In this document: one piece after another, positions 50,249 to 58,999 of the stretch
How the letters are laid out: every line of letters starts with the position of its first letter
Numbering within the stretch: position 1 is the stretch's first letter
Program-made: the position numbers and the translations under genes
The notes under the pieces: model-generated
What the model saw: the letters and a program-made list of their open reading frames with translations, nothing else
Told to the model about the DNA's origin: nothing
The model's database searches: none
Assembly (NCBI GenBank): GCA_016870395.1
Contig: VGBT01000011.1
Location: 1 to 64,000, forward strand
DNA: 64,000 bases
Source of the DNA: Actinomycetota bacterium
Lineage (GTDB): Bacteria; Actinomycetota; Acidimicrobiia; IMCC26256; JAENVU01
Direction: 5' to 3'

Positions 50249-52303
50249 TCAGCGCGGCGGGGCCGTCACCTCGACCAGGAACGCTCGCACCACGTCCGCG
50301 TCGACGACGCGGCGCATTGGCGGCAGGGCGTCGAGCAACACGTCGCGGTAGCCAGCAGTCGCGAGGCGGCGGTCGAGCACTGCTACCACGCCCCGGTCCG
50401 AGCGCGACCGGATCAGGCGGCCGACGCCCTGCGCGAGCACGAGCGCCGCGCCGGGCAGGTCGACGTCGCGGAAGCCGTTGCCGCCCTCGCGCTCGACGGT
50501 CTCCCGCCGGGCCTCCGAGAGCGGGTCGTCGGGGCGAGCGAACGGCAGCCGGTCGATGACCACGAGGACGCAGGTCGGCCCGGGCACGTCGACGCCCATC
50601 CAGAAGCTGCGCGTTGCCACCAGCACGGAGGCCTCCTCGGTTGCGAAGCGCTCGAGCAGCGCTGCCTTCGAGGAGTCGCCCTGCACGAGGATCAGGTGGT
50701 CGGTGTCGCGCAGCGCGTCGGCAATGCGCGTCACCGCCGCGCGCGACGTGCACAGGACGAGCGATCGGCCGCCGGCGGCGTCGACGAGCCGGTGGATCTC
50801 CGCGGTGGCCGCGTCGGGCCAGGCCGGGTCGCGGGGCTCGGGGAGGTGGCGGGCGACGTAGAGCAGCGCCTGGCTGCGGAAGTCGAAGGGCGAGTCGACC
50901 CGCAACGCCGCGTAGCCGCGACCGGGTCGGGGCCGATCGCCGGGCTCGTCGCCGAACTCGTGGTCGGCGTCGGGATCGAGCGGCAGCGGTCCCGGGTCGG
51001 TGGCCGGGTCGAGGCCAAGGCGTTCGGTGAGCGGCGCGAACCGGTTGCCGGCGCCGAGCGTGGCGGAGCACAGCACCGTCGGCACCCGAGTGAACAGGCG
51101 GTCGGCGAGCGTGTCGGCCACCGAGACGGGCGACAGGCACAGCGAGCCGTGCTCCTGCCATACGACGTCGCCGACGCGCGGCGCCTGCGCGCGTCGCAGA
51201 GCTTCGAGGCGGGCCGTGGCGAGCTGCGTGGTCTGCGCGGCTGCGGCCGGGTCGGGGCCGGGCTCGATGCGGGGGATCGCGGTGGCGAGGTGCTCCGCGG
51301 CCGACCCGAGCGCGTCGGCCAGCGCGCCTCGGGTGGGATCCAGTCGGCCCTCCGCGCCGTCGAGCGCGCGTTCCAGGGCGTCGGCCGCGGCCGCGATCGG
51401 GTCGGTGTCGCTGCGGGACACGCCCACCCCTGAGAGGCGGGTCGCGAGCTGGCGCAGCCCGAGCGGCGCGAGGTCGAGGCCGAAGGCGTCGGTGGCCACG
51501 TCGGCGAGCCCGTGCGCCTCGTCGAAGACCACGACGTCGTGCTCGGGTAGCACGTTGCCGCCCGACGCGAGGTGCGCGCAGTAGAGCGCGTGGTTCACCA
51601 CGAGCACGTCGGCCTTCGCCGCCCGGTCGCGGGCCCACTCGGCGAAGCACTCCTCCCCGTCGGCGCACTTGCCCCGCCCCGGACATTCTCGGGGCGCGCA
51701 GCTCGCGGCGCGCCGGGACGCATCCGCGATGTCGACCGCCGCGAAGTCGCCGGTGTCGGACGTGCGGGCGAAGGCTTCGAGCCGCTCGAGATCGCGAGTG
51801 AACGTGGGACCCGGCCGCTCGTCGAAGAGTGGCCGCCCGTCCAGGGCCGCCCGCAGCTTGGTGCGGCACACGTACTGGGAGCGGCCCTTCAGCAGGGCCG
51901 CCGTGAACGGCGCGCCCCCGTGGGTCTGGAGGTGTGGGATGTCCTTGCTCCACAGCTGGTCCTGGAGGGTGAGCGTGGCCGTAGCGATCACCACGCGGCG
52001 CCCGGCGACGGCGGCAGGGGCGAGGTAGGCGAGGCTCTTGCCCGAGCCCGTCGGCGCTTCCGCCACGAGGTGGTGGCCTGTCGCGAAGGCCGCGGCGACG
52101 GCGGCACACAGCTCCTGCTGGCCCGGTCGGTCCTCGCCCCCGAGTGCCGCCACCGCGAGCGCGAGGACCTCGGCGGCCGCCTCCGCCTCCTCCTCCTCTG
52201 ATGGTCGGCTTCGGCGTCGGTGGTCGTGCGCGCCGGCTGATTCGGGCGCCTCCGCCTCCTCCTCTGATGCCTCCGGCGGCGGCGGGTCCTGGTCCTCGCT
52301 CAT
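50249..52303 (-). CDS. dinG: DinG/XPD-family ATP-dependent DNA helicase
   Basis: Superfamily 2 helicase, 684 aa. Motif I is EAPTGSGKSLAYL near residue 85. Four clustered cysteines for an Fe-S cluster lie between YVCRTKL and CFAEWA (CAPRECPGRGKCADGEEC). Further motifs are NHALYCAHL, VVFDEAHGL, SATLGAG, and QGVGRLIRSRSDRG. ATG 52303 follows GGGGAG; the N-terminal 60 residues are acidic and low complexity. No LexA box is seen upstream, unlike dinG in E. coli. Confidence 0.92.
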   Translation of the reverse strand: MSEDQDPPPPEASEEEAEAPESAGAHDHRRRSRPSEEEEAEAAAEVLALAVAALGGEDRPGQQELCAAVAAAFATGHHLVAEAPTGSGKSLAYLAPAAVAGRRVVIATATLTLQDQLWSKDIPHLQTHGGAPFTAALLKGRSQYVCRTKLRAALDGRPLFDERPGPTFTRDLERLEAFARTSDTGDFAAVDIADASRRAASCAPRECPGRGKCADGEECFAEWARDRAAKADVLVVNHALYCAHLASGGNVLPEHDVVVFDEAHGLADVATDAFGLDLAPLGLRQLATRLSGVGVSRSDTDPIAAAADALERALDGAEGRLDPTRGALADALGSAAEHLATAIPRIEPGPDPAAAAQTTQLATARLEALRRAQAPRVGDVVWQEHGSLCLSPVSVADTLADRLFTRVPTVLCSATLGAGNRFAPLTERLGLDPATDPGPLPLDPDADHEFGDEPGDRPRPGRGYAALRVDSPFDFRSQALLYVARHLPEPRDPAWPDAATAEIHRLVDAAGGRSLVLCTSRAAVTRIADALRDTDHLILVQGDSSKAALLERFATEEASVLVATRSFWMGVDVPGPTCVLVVIDRLPFARPDDPLSEARRETVEREGGNGFRDVDLPGAALVLAQGVGRLIRSRSDRGVVAVLDRRLATAGYRDVLLDALPPMRRVVDADVVRAFLVEVTAPPR

Positions 52304-52536
52304 CCTGCTCCCCTCGCGGCGGGGAGGGTACGCCGTGGCTGGGACAGCGGGTCTCGCACCGGGCCTCCGCCACCACATTCACAACATGGGCCACGGCAGC
52401 AACACCAGCGCGCGACTCAGGGCTCCCGATCGACCACGGGGCGCGAAAGAGCCTGGAAATCCACGGTTTCTCGGCGGTTCCGTGCAAGGCTGCCAACAGC
52501 CAGCCGGCAACCTGCCTCCCACGAGAAGGAGCTTCC

Positions 52537-52818
52537 GTGAACCGCACCGAGCTGATTGGTGCGCTCGCCGAGCGCACCGAGTCCGACAAGAAGACGGCCA
52601 CCGCCTTCCTGAACGCCTTCACCGAGGTGGTCACCGAGAGCGTGTCCAAGGGTGACCCGGTCGCGATCAGCGGCTTCGCCAAGTTCGCGAAGGTGTTCCG
52701 CCCGGAGCGCCAGGGCCGCAACCCGGCGACCGGCGAGACGATCACGATCAAGGCCTCCAACAAGGTCCGAATCACGCCGCTGAAGGCGTTCAAGGACGCC
52801 GTCCTGGCCAGCAGGTAG
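52537..52818 (+). CDS. hup: HU-family DNA-binding protein
   Basis: Nucleoid protein, 93 aa, with the HU signature GFAKFAKVFRPERQGRNPAT, then GETITIKASNKVRITPLKAF. Start GTG 52537 follows GAGAAGGAG. It lacks the long Lys/Ala-rich C-terminal tail of mycobacterial HupB and is the plain short form. A UUCG-loop hairpin terminates it. Confidence 0.96.
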   Translation: MNRTELIGALAERTESDKKTATAFLNAFTEVVTESVSKGDPVAISGFAKFAKVFRPERQGRNPATGETITIKASNKVRITPLKAFKDAVLASR

Positions 52819-52852
52819 CGCCTGGCGTCCGTCCGGGCGCCTGCGAACCTCT

Positions 52853-52878
52853 GCGAGGGGGCCTTCGGGCCCCCTCGC
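52853..52878 (+). terminator. 11-bp UUCG-loop hairpin after hup
   Basis: GCGAGGGGGCC and GGCCCCCTCGC pair perfectly around TTCG. There is no T run. Confidence 0.75.
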
Positions 52879-52928
52879 CGCGTCTGGGCCGCGTCCGGGC
52901 CGGTGACGGTTCTGGAAGGATGCGCCCG

Positions 52929-53708
52929 ATGCGGATGCTCGAAGGGGAGCTGGCACTGGTCACGGGGGGCGCCTCCGGCATCGGGCGGGCCACCGTCGGG
53001 CGCATGGCGGAGGCGGGCGCCCGGGTCGCGGTGCTCGACGTCGACGCCGAGGGTGCGCGAGCGGCCGCCGCCGAGATCGGCGGGGTCGCGGTCGTGGCCG
53101 ACGTCGCCGACCCCGAGGCGTGCGCGGCCGCGGTCGCGCGGGCCGCGGAGGAGCTGGGCGGTCTCACGGTCCTGTTCAACAACGCCGGGGTGGGCAGCGC
53201 GATGCCGCTGCACGAGTACCCCGATGCGGAGTGGCAGCGCCTGGTGGGAGTCAACCTCGCGGGCACGTTCCACTGCATCCGCGCGGCGGTGCCGCTCATG
53301 CGCGAGCACGGCGGGAGCATCGTCAACCACGCGTCGGTCAGCGGGGTGCGGCCCACCCGCTTCGAGGGCCCGTACTCCGCGGCGAAGGCGGGCGTCATCT
53401 CGCTGACGATGGACGCCGCACTCGAGTACGCGCCGGAAATCCGGGTGAACTGCGTGTCACCCGGGATGATCGACACGCCGCTCACCGCGGGAGTGCTCGC
53501 GAACGACGAGCTGCGGGCGGTCGTCGAAGCGGCGACACCGCTGGGCCGGGTGGGGACCGCCGACGACGTGGCGAACGTGGTGGTCTTTCTCGCGTCGCCG
53601 CTCGCGGCCTACGTGACCGGGCAGAACGTCCTCGTCGACGGCGGCTCGTTCCTGCCGAACGCGCAGGCCGACGCCCTCTTGAACCACTTCGTGCGCGGCG
53701 GACGTTGA
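52929..53708 (+). CDS. SDR-family oxidoreductase
   Basis: A 259-aa short-chain dehydrogenase with TGGASGIGRA near residue 14, LFNNAGVGSAM, YSAAKAGV and the SPGMIDTPLT loop. ATG 52929 is chosen because GGAAGG lies 9 nt upstream; 52920 and 52935 are alternatives. The stop overlaps the aldo/keto reductase start (TGATG). With the reductase and the epimerase-like gene it forms a short oxidoreductase cluster, possibly for a sugar or aldehyde. Confidence 0.87.
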   Translation: MRMLEGELALVTGGASGIGRATVGRMAEAGARVAVLDVDAEGARAAAAEIGGVAVVADVADPEACAAAVARAAEELGGLTVLFNNAGVGSAMPLHEYPDAEWQRLVGVNLAGTFHCIRAAVPLMREHGGSIVNHASVSGVRPTRFEGPYSAAKAGVISLTMDAALEYAPEIRVNCVSPGMIDTPLTAGVLANDELRAVVEAATPLGRVGTADDVANVVVFLASPLAAYVTGQNVLVDGGSFLPNAQADALLNHFVRGGR

Positions 53709-54694
53709 TGGACACCCGTCCGCTCGGTGCGCTCGGGCCCGTCAGCGTGCTGACCCTCGGCGGCGGAGGTCTCGGCCAGATCTGGGGTGAGACCTCGCGC
53801 AAGGAAGCGGTCGCCACCGCGCGGGCGGCGGTCGACGCGGGAATCACGCTGCTCGACGTCGCGCCCGGGTATGGCCGGGGCGAGGCCGAGCGCGTCATCG
53901 GCGAGGCGTTCGCGGGGCGCCTGCCCGAGGGTGTCCGGATCGGCACGAAGGTGATGGTCGGCGATCCCGGGCCCGGCGCGGTGGCCGACCGGATCGAGCA
54001 CTCCCTCTCACGCAGCCTCGAGGCCTTGCGCCTCGACCGGGTCGACTGCTGCTTCCTGCACTCGAACCTCGTGCCCGACGGCTATGTGCTGGCGCGCCAT
54101 CCCGAGGTGCAGCACCGGCTGGCCACTCCATGGACCCGTTACGTCGACGAGGTGCGGCCCGCGTTCGAACGACTCGTCGCCGAGGGTCGGATCGGGGCCT
54201 GGGGGATCACGGGCGTCGCGCTGCCCCGGACCGTGCTCGACGCATTGGCGGACGCACCCGCTCCGGCGGCCGTGCAGTGCATCGCGAACCTGCTCGACTC
54301 CGCCGGAAGCATCTACGTGCACGACGAGCCGCCCCGGCACCGGGAGGTGATCGCCGCCGCAGCGGGCCGGGGCATCGGCGTGCTGGGCATTCGCGCGGTG
54401 CAGGCGGGCGCGTTGACCGACAGCGTCGACCGGCAGCTCGCGGACGACGAACCGGAGATGGCCGACTACCGACGCGCCGCCGCCTTCCGGACCCTCGCGA
54501 CCGAGGTCGGGGATTCACCGGCTGCGCTCGCACACCGTTACGCGCTCGCGATGGACAGCGTCGACACCGTCGTGCTCGGCGTGAAGAACCGAGTCGAGCT
54601 CGCGGAGTGCGTGGCCGCCGCGGCGCGAGGGCCACTCGACGCGGCGCTGGTTGCGCGCATCGACGAGGCCGTAGGGCGTAAGGGGTCCGCGTAG
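53708..54694 (+). CDS. Aldo/keto reductase
   Basis: A 328-aa TIM-barrel oxidoreductase. TLGGGGLGQIWGE, the catalytic GITLLDVAPGYGRGEAERVIG segment with Asp50/Tyr55-type residues, GTKVMVGD, and DRVDCCFLHSN are visible. The C-terminal VVLGVKNRVELAECV is a cofactor-side motif. It resembles aldose dehydrogenase-type members. It is coupled to the upstream SDR by a one-base overlap. The substrate is unknown. Confidence 0.88.
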   Translation: MDTRPLGALGPVSVLTLGGGGLGQIWGETSRKEAVATARAAVDAGITLLDVAPGYGRGEAERVIGEAFAGRLPEGVRIGTKVMVGDPGPGAVADRIEHSLSRSLEALRLDRVDCCFLHSNLVPDGYVLARHPEVQHRLATPWTRYVDEVRPAFERLVAEGRIGAWGITGVALPRTVLDALADAPAPAAVQCIANLLDSAGSIYVHDEPPRHREVIAAAAGRGIGVLGIRAVQAGALTDSVDRQLADDEPEMADYRRAAAFRTLATEVGDSPAALAHRYALAMDSVDTVVLGVKNRVELAECVAAAARGPLDAALVARIDEAVGRKGSA

Positions 54695-54697
54695 TCT
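54692..54697 (+). promoter_or_regulatory. Leaderless-type -10 overlapping the reductase stop
   Basis: TAGTCT contains the stop codon of the aldo/keto reductase; ATG 54704 is 6 nt later. Confidence 0.5.
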
Positions 54698-54703
54698 GCC
54701 CCG

Positions 54704-55611
54704 ATGATCGCACCTCTCGAGAACGCCCGCGTCCTCGTCACCGGTCCTACCGGCCAGGTGGCTCTCCCCGTCACGCTCGCGCTCGCCGAGCGCAACGACG
54801 TCATCGGCATCGCCCGGTTCCGCGACGCTGCGGCGCGGGCCCGGCTGGAGGCGGCGGGGGTCACCTGCGTCGAGGCCAACCTCGCGGGTGGCGACTTCGG
54901 CACGGTGCCGGCCGACGTCGACTACGTGCTGAACCTCGCCGTCGTGAAGAGCAACCGCTGGGACCTCGACCTCGCGGCGAACGCCGAGGGATCGGGCTCC
55001 TGATGGCCCACTGTTGCGCTGCCAAGGCGTGGTTGCAGTGTTCCTCCACCGGCGTGTACCAGCCTGCCGGCCAGCACCCGCTACGGGAGACCGACCCGCT
55101 CGGCGACAATGATCGGGTGATGATGGAGACCTACTCGCTCTCGAAGATCGCGGCCGAGGTGGTGGCCAGCACCGGCGCCCGGGAGCACGGCCTGCCCACG
55201 ACGATCGCCCGGCTGAACGTCCCCTACGGTGACAACGGCGGGTGGCCGGCGTTCCACCTGGCGATGATCGAGGAGGGCCAGCCGGTGCCGGTGCACCCCG
55301 ATCGTCCGAACCTCTTCAACCCGGTCCACCACGACGACATCGTCCGGATGGTGCCCGCGCTCCTCGACGCCGCGACGACACCGGCCACCAGTGTGAACTG
55401 GGGCGGGGTCGAGCAGGTCGCGCTCGAGACGTGGTGCGAGGAGCTCGCCGACGCCGCCGACGCCGCCGGCGTCGAGGCCGCCTCCGTGGAGACCGAGGCG
55501 ACCATCGGCGGCGTCACGATCGACACCACCCGCATAATCGACCTCGTCGGGCCCACGCGCATCGAGTGGCGTGACGGCATGCGGCGCCTCGTGGAGGCGC
55601 ACCGCGCCTGA
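54704..55611 (+). pseudogene. NAD-dependent epimerase/dehydratase with a central frameshift
   Basis: The first part (to TGA 55003) has the Rossmann start RVLVTGPTGQVALPV and ADVDYVLNLAVVKSNRWDLD, ending NAEGSGS. The second part, in another frame from before 55003, reads GLLMAHCCAAKAWLQCSSTG, then VYQ, with the catalytic YSLSK, LNVPYGDNGGWP and a normal C-terminus. One base gained or lost within 54985-55000 restores a ~300-aa enzyme. Everything else is intact, so the damage is recent or is a sequence error. Confidence 0.8.
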
Positions 55612-55630
55612 GGGATCGGGCCGGTTATCC

Positions 55631-55648
55631 CGCCTGAGGGATCAGGCG
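55631..55648. terminator. Hairpin between convergent genes
   Basis: CGCCTGA pairs with TCAGGCG around GGGA. It overlaps the stop codon of the minus-strand Coq4-like gene. A direct repeat CGCCTGAGGGATC also occurs 26 bp upstream at 55605. Confidence 0.6.
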
Positions 55649-56547
55649 GTCCGCGCGACGACGCCGTAGCGGGCGCGGACGGCTTCGAGCGGTTCGTCGA
55701 TGAGCGCCAGGTGGTCGTCGTCGGAGAAGTCGCGGTGGCAGGCCCGGCCGCGCCGGAGGGCATCTGCGAGCTCCTCGGGGGCACCGGCCCGCGCGAGCGC
55801 GCCGACGACCGGGTCGATGCCGGGGAAGGGGAGTGCCCCGGCCTCGCTGAGCAGCAGCGCCGCCATGAAGCTGGAGAAGTGGTGCTCGCAGTCGGCCGAC
55901 GCCAGGAGCATCGCCTGGAGCGCGATCTCGTCCTTCGGATCGGTGTCGTACCCCGCGATCACATGGGTGATGTCGTGGGTCAGCAGGCTCAGGCCGAACG
56001 GGTCCGCGCCGGTCCCGGGGATCGGGAAGCCCCAGCGGTCGTAGAACGCCACGACCTCGGCGCCGAGCGCCCCGGGTGCCGAGGCACGCATCCGTTCGAA
56101 GATCTCGATCGCCGCGGCGGCCTCCCGATCGGTGCCGATCACGTCGTCGAGTGCGGGTTCGTGCATCGGGGTGTCGGCGAGGCGTCGGTAGTCGGCCGCC
56201 ACGCGATCGATGGCGCCGGCGAGCACGTCGTGCGTCGCCTCGAGCCAGCCACCCTCGGCGCCGAGTGCGAGCGCGTACGCCTCGGTGCGCGCGGCCTGGG
56301 CGGGATCCGCGGGGTGTCGGCACAGTTCGACCGCGATGAGGAGGTCGATGACGCGGGTGCGGTCCTCGGTCGGCACCGCAGCGGCGAGGCCGGCCGGGTC
56401 GAGCGGGTCGAGCGCGTCGACCGCGGCGTCGAGCCCGAAGTACCCGTGGATGAGGCAGTCGATGATGCGACGCTGCTCCTCGGTGGGTCCGGCGCCGACC
56501 GCGGCCGAGCCGAGGAGCCCCCGGGCGATGGCGAGCTCGTCCTGCAT
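55642..56547 (-). CDS. Coq4-like HDxxH protein of unknown function
   Basis: A 301-aa protein. Its C-terminal half contains FGLSLLTHDITHVIAGYDTD, then PKDEIALQAMLLA, which matches the HDxxHxxxG...E metal-ligand pattern of the ubiquinone-biosynthesis protein COQ4. The N-terminal half is helical and unfamiliar, so a full COQ4 role is not claimed. ATG 56547 lies 7 nt after TACCAT; an earlier ATG at 56583 would place the -10 inside the gene. Confidence 0.6.
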   Translation of the reverse strand: MQDELAIARGLLGSAAVGAGPTEEQRRIIDCLIHGYFGLDAAVDALDPLDPAGLAAAVPTEDRTRVIDLLIAVELCRHPADPAQAARTEAYALALGAEGGWLEATHDVLAGAIDRVAADYRRLADTPMHEPALDDVIGTDREAAAAIEIFERMRASAPGALGAEVVAFYDRWGFPIPGTGADPFGLSLLTHDITHVIAGYDTDPKDEIALQAMLLASADCEHHFSSFMAALLLSEAGALPFPGIDPVVGALARAGAPEELADALRRGRACHRDFSDDDHLALIDEPLEAVRARYGVVARTA

Positions 56548-56554
56548 GGCCTGT

Positions 56555-56560
56555 ATGGTA
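56555..56560 (-). promoter_or_regulatory. Leaderless-type -10 for the Coq4-like gene
   Basis: Minus-strand TACCAT, 7 nt, then ATG at 56547. Confidence 0.55.
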
Positions 56561-56592
56561 CTTGGTCCGAACGGCTCTGCCACCCCGACCCC

Positions 56593-57348
56593 TCACATCG
56601 TGCGCTCGTAGCGCCAGCCGGACTCGGTCATCCGGAGCCGGTGGCGGGCGCCCGGGGTCGACGGGTCGCCGGACTCGTAGCCCGCGTCGCCGTGCCACAT
56701 CGTCACGACGCCCTCGTCGGTCACCGCGGCCCTCGTGGTGAAGTGCTCGGGCTCGGAGCCCGCGGCCCGCTCGAGCGCGTGCTCGACGGTGGGGGACAGG
56801 CTCAGGGTGTGCAGCGTGACCCACGTGGGCGGGGCCAGCTCGATCTCCGCCGCGTCGCGGCGGGCGATCGCGTCGGCCGGGGAGACCCACATGTGGTCGT
56901 GGATCTCGCCCTCGTCGACGACGACGGCGCCTTCCGGGGCTCGCGCGACGAAGAACCACGTCGCGAACCGTTTCGGGGTCTGGGGCGGCGGAACCCAGTA
57001 GGACTGCCACACCAGTGCGTCGAGCGCGACCACGAGACCGGTCTCCTCCATCGTTTCGCGCACCGCGGCCTGCCGTGCCGCGGCGAACGGGTCGTCCGGA
57101 GCGTCGGCAACGACGTCCGCAGCATCGACGCGGCCACCTGGGAACACCCACATCCCACCGAACGCGATCTTGGAGTTGCGCTTGAGCATCAGCGTCTCGA
57201 CGCCGTCAGGGCTGTCCCGCAGCAGGATCACCGTGGCCGCGGGGATCGCCTCGACCACGTCCTTGCTCGTCGCCCAGCGCTCCAGGCCGGCGCGATCGAA
57301 GCCCAGCCCGCGTGGCACCCCTGACGGCGGGCTCACCGGGTTGGTCAC
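56593..57348 (-). CDS. NUDIX hydrolase
   Basis: A 251-aa NUDIX protein. The box is recognisable as GG at FPGGRVD followed by AVRETMEETGLVV, with about 15 extra residues between the two parts, so the canonical 23-residue spacing is expanded. ATVILLRDSPDGVETLML precedes it. Long NUDIX proteins with such an insertion include acyl-CoA pyrophosphatase-like types. The start GTG overlaps the upstream alcohol dehydrogenase stop by four bases. Confidence 0.85.
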   Translation of the reverse strand: MTNPVSPPSGVPRGLGFDRAGLERWATSKDVVEAIPAATVILLRDSPDGVETLMLKRNSKIAFGGMWVFPGGRVDAADVVADAPDDPFAAARQAAVRETMEETGLVVALDALVWQSYWVPPPQTPKRFATWFFVARAPEGAVVVDEGEIHDHMWVSPADAIARRDAAEIELAPPTWVTLHTLSLSPTVEHALERAAGSEPEHFTTRAAVTDEGVVTMWHGDAGYESGDPSTPGARHRLRMTESGWRYERTM

Positions 57349-58424
57349 GTGTGGGTGATCACCGAGCGGATCACCTCGCCGGCGACCATCGCCCGGAACG
57401 CGTCGTTCACCTCGTCGAGGCCGATCCGGCGGCTCACCATGTCGGCGAGGTTGAGGCGACCGGTCTCCACCAGCTCCACGAACCGCGGGAAGTCGCGGCG
57501 CACCTGCGCGGAGCCGTACACGCAGCCGAGCAGCTTCTTCTCCGCGTAGAACAGCGAGAAGCCCCCCAGCGTCACCGACGAGTCCATGCGCGGCATCCCG
57601 ACGACGACGGCGGTGCCGCCGCGCCGGGCCATCTCGTAGGCCTGCACGATCGTGTCGGGCAGGCCGATGACCTCGAACGCGTAGTCGACGCCGCGCCCGC
57701 CGGTGAGCGCCTGGACCTGCGCGATCGCGTCACCCGCGCTCGGGTCGACGAGGTCGGTGGCCCCGAGCTGCTCGGCGGCCTTGCGCTTCAGCTCCACCGG
57801 GTCGACCGCGATGATGCGCGCCGCGCCGGCGATGCGCGCGCCCTGGATCACCGCCTGCCCCACGCCGCCGCAGCCGATCACCGTTACGCTGGAGCCCGGC
57901 GTCACCTGCGCGGTGTTGAGCGCCGCGCCGACGCCCGTGGTCACCCCGCACCCGATCAGCGCGAGCTGCTCGTCGGGGAGGTCGGTGTCGACCTTGACCA
58001 CGCTCGCCTCGTGCGCGGTCATCTGGTCGGCGAAGGTACCGAGCCCGGTGAGGCTGATCGCGACCGACCCGTCGCCGCGCGTCGCCTTCGGCTTCAGCAT
58101 CGTCTCTTCGCCGAGCGAGCACAGGTTCGACTGCCCGTTGAGGCACCAGAAGCAGTGGCCGCAAGACGGGACGAACGACGCGACCACGTGGTCGCCAACC
58201 TTCACCCGCGTCACCTCGGGGCCGGCCCACTCGATGATGCCGGTGCCCTCGTGGCCGAGGATGCACGGCGGCGGCATCGCGATGGTGCCGTTCATGAACG
58301 ACAGGTCCGAGTGGCACACCCCGCTCGCCCCGATCCGTACGACCACGTCGTTGGGTCCCGGCTCGATTGACGTGACGTCCTCGACGGACAGCTTGGTCTC
58401 GCCGGTGAAGATGGCGGCACGCAT
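57345..58424 (-). CDS. Zinc-dependent class III-like alcohol dehydrogenase
   Basis: A 359-aa MDR enzyme. The catalytic zinc ligands are in GVCHSD near residue 36, GHEGTG near 57 and IGCGVTTGVG near 158. The structural zinc cysteines are CGHCFWCLNGQSNLC. The NAD-binding motif is GCGGVGQAVI. Homologues oxidise alcohols or S-hydroxymethyl-thiols, some mycothiol-linked. GGAGG precedes ATG 58424. Coupled to the NUDIX gene downstream. Confidence 0.9.
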   Translation of the reverse strand: MRAAIFTGETKLSVEDVTSIEPGPNDVVVRIGASGVCHSDLSFMNGTIAMPPPCILGHEGTGIIEWAGPEVTRVKVGDHVVASFVPSCGHCFWCLNGQSNLCSLGEETMLKPKATRGDGSVAISLTGLGTFADQMTAHEASVVKVDTDLPDEQLALIGCGVTTGVGAALNTAQVTPGSSVTVIGCGGVGQAVIQGARIAGAARIIAVDPVELKRKAAEQLGATDLVDPSAGDAIAQVQALTGGRGVDYAFEVIGLPDTIVQAYEMARRGGTAVVVGMPRMDSSVTLGGFSLFYAEKKLLGCVYGSAQVRRDFPRFVELVETGRLNLADMVSRRIGLDEVNDAFRAMVAGEVIRSVITHT

Positions 58425-58493
58425 CGGGTCCTCCAGGATGCCGAATGCAGGTGCGGGCCCGCCGACCCTACGCGATGGGATCCGGTGGGCGCG

Positions 58494-58946
58494 TCAGTTC
58501 GGCTGGGACCGCTTGGAGGCGAGGTAGCCCCTGATCATTTCGGCGAACTCCTCGACCTTGTAGAGGTCCTCCTCGTAGGACCACTCCCCGTCGCCCGCGT
58601 AGTCGAGCCGCGACCAGTTGATCGCCTGGTGCACCTGGCCGTCGCCGATGTCCTGCATACGGTTCCACACCGCGCAGATCACCCGGTCTCGCTCCTCGTC
58701 GATCACCCACCAGTCGGCCGGGAACTCGGTCATTTCCCGGTTGATCGGCTCGGCCATCGTGGTGGTGATCCACTGGCGGATCGCCTCGCGGCCCTTGAAG
58801 GTGCCGTAGAGGTGCTCGAAGTACTCGGCATCCTCGGTGAACAGGTCGGCCCACTCGTCCCAGTCTCCCGACGCCCCGCAGCGCGCCGCGACCTCGCGGT
58901 AGTGCGCGTAGGCGTCTTCGATCTCCTCGCGGCTGAACCGACCCAT
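58494..58946 (-). CDS. SnoaL/NTF2-like protein
   Basis: A 150-aa cone-shaped alpha+beta protein. GDWDEWADLFTEDAEYFEHL near residue 25 and FKGREAIRQWI are typical of SnoaL-like polyketide-cyclase/isomerase folds. ATG 58946 follows GAGGGGG. The family covers isomerases, dehydratases and binding proteins, so function is open. Divergent from the quinone oxidoreductase-like gene. Confidence 0.78.
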   Translation of the reverse strand: MGRFSREEIEDAYAHYREVAARCGASGDWDEWADLFTEDAEYFEHLYGTFKGREAIRQWITTTMAEPINREMTEFPADWWVIDEERDRVICAVWNRMQDIGDGQVHQAINWSRLDYAGDGEWSYEEDLYKVEEFAEMIRGYLASKRSQPN

Positions 58947-58987
58947 CCGTCCCCCCTCGTCTCGGTGGTGTCCCGGGGCAGCGAGGT

Positions 58988-58993
58988 TACGGT
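58988..58993 (+). promoter_or_regulatory. Leaderless-type -10 for the MDR gene
   Basis: TACGGT, 6 nt, then ATG 59000. Confidence 0.55.
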
Positions 58994-58999
58994 AGGGCG

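Noticed and set aside
50151-53330. 1059-codon minus frame covering dinG and hup
   Set aside because: Shadow frame with low-complexity Arg/Pro/Gly stretches; dinG itself is in another minus frame.
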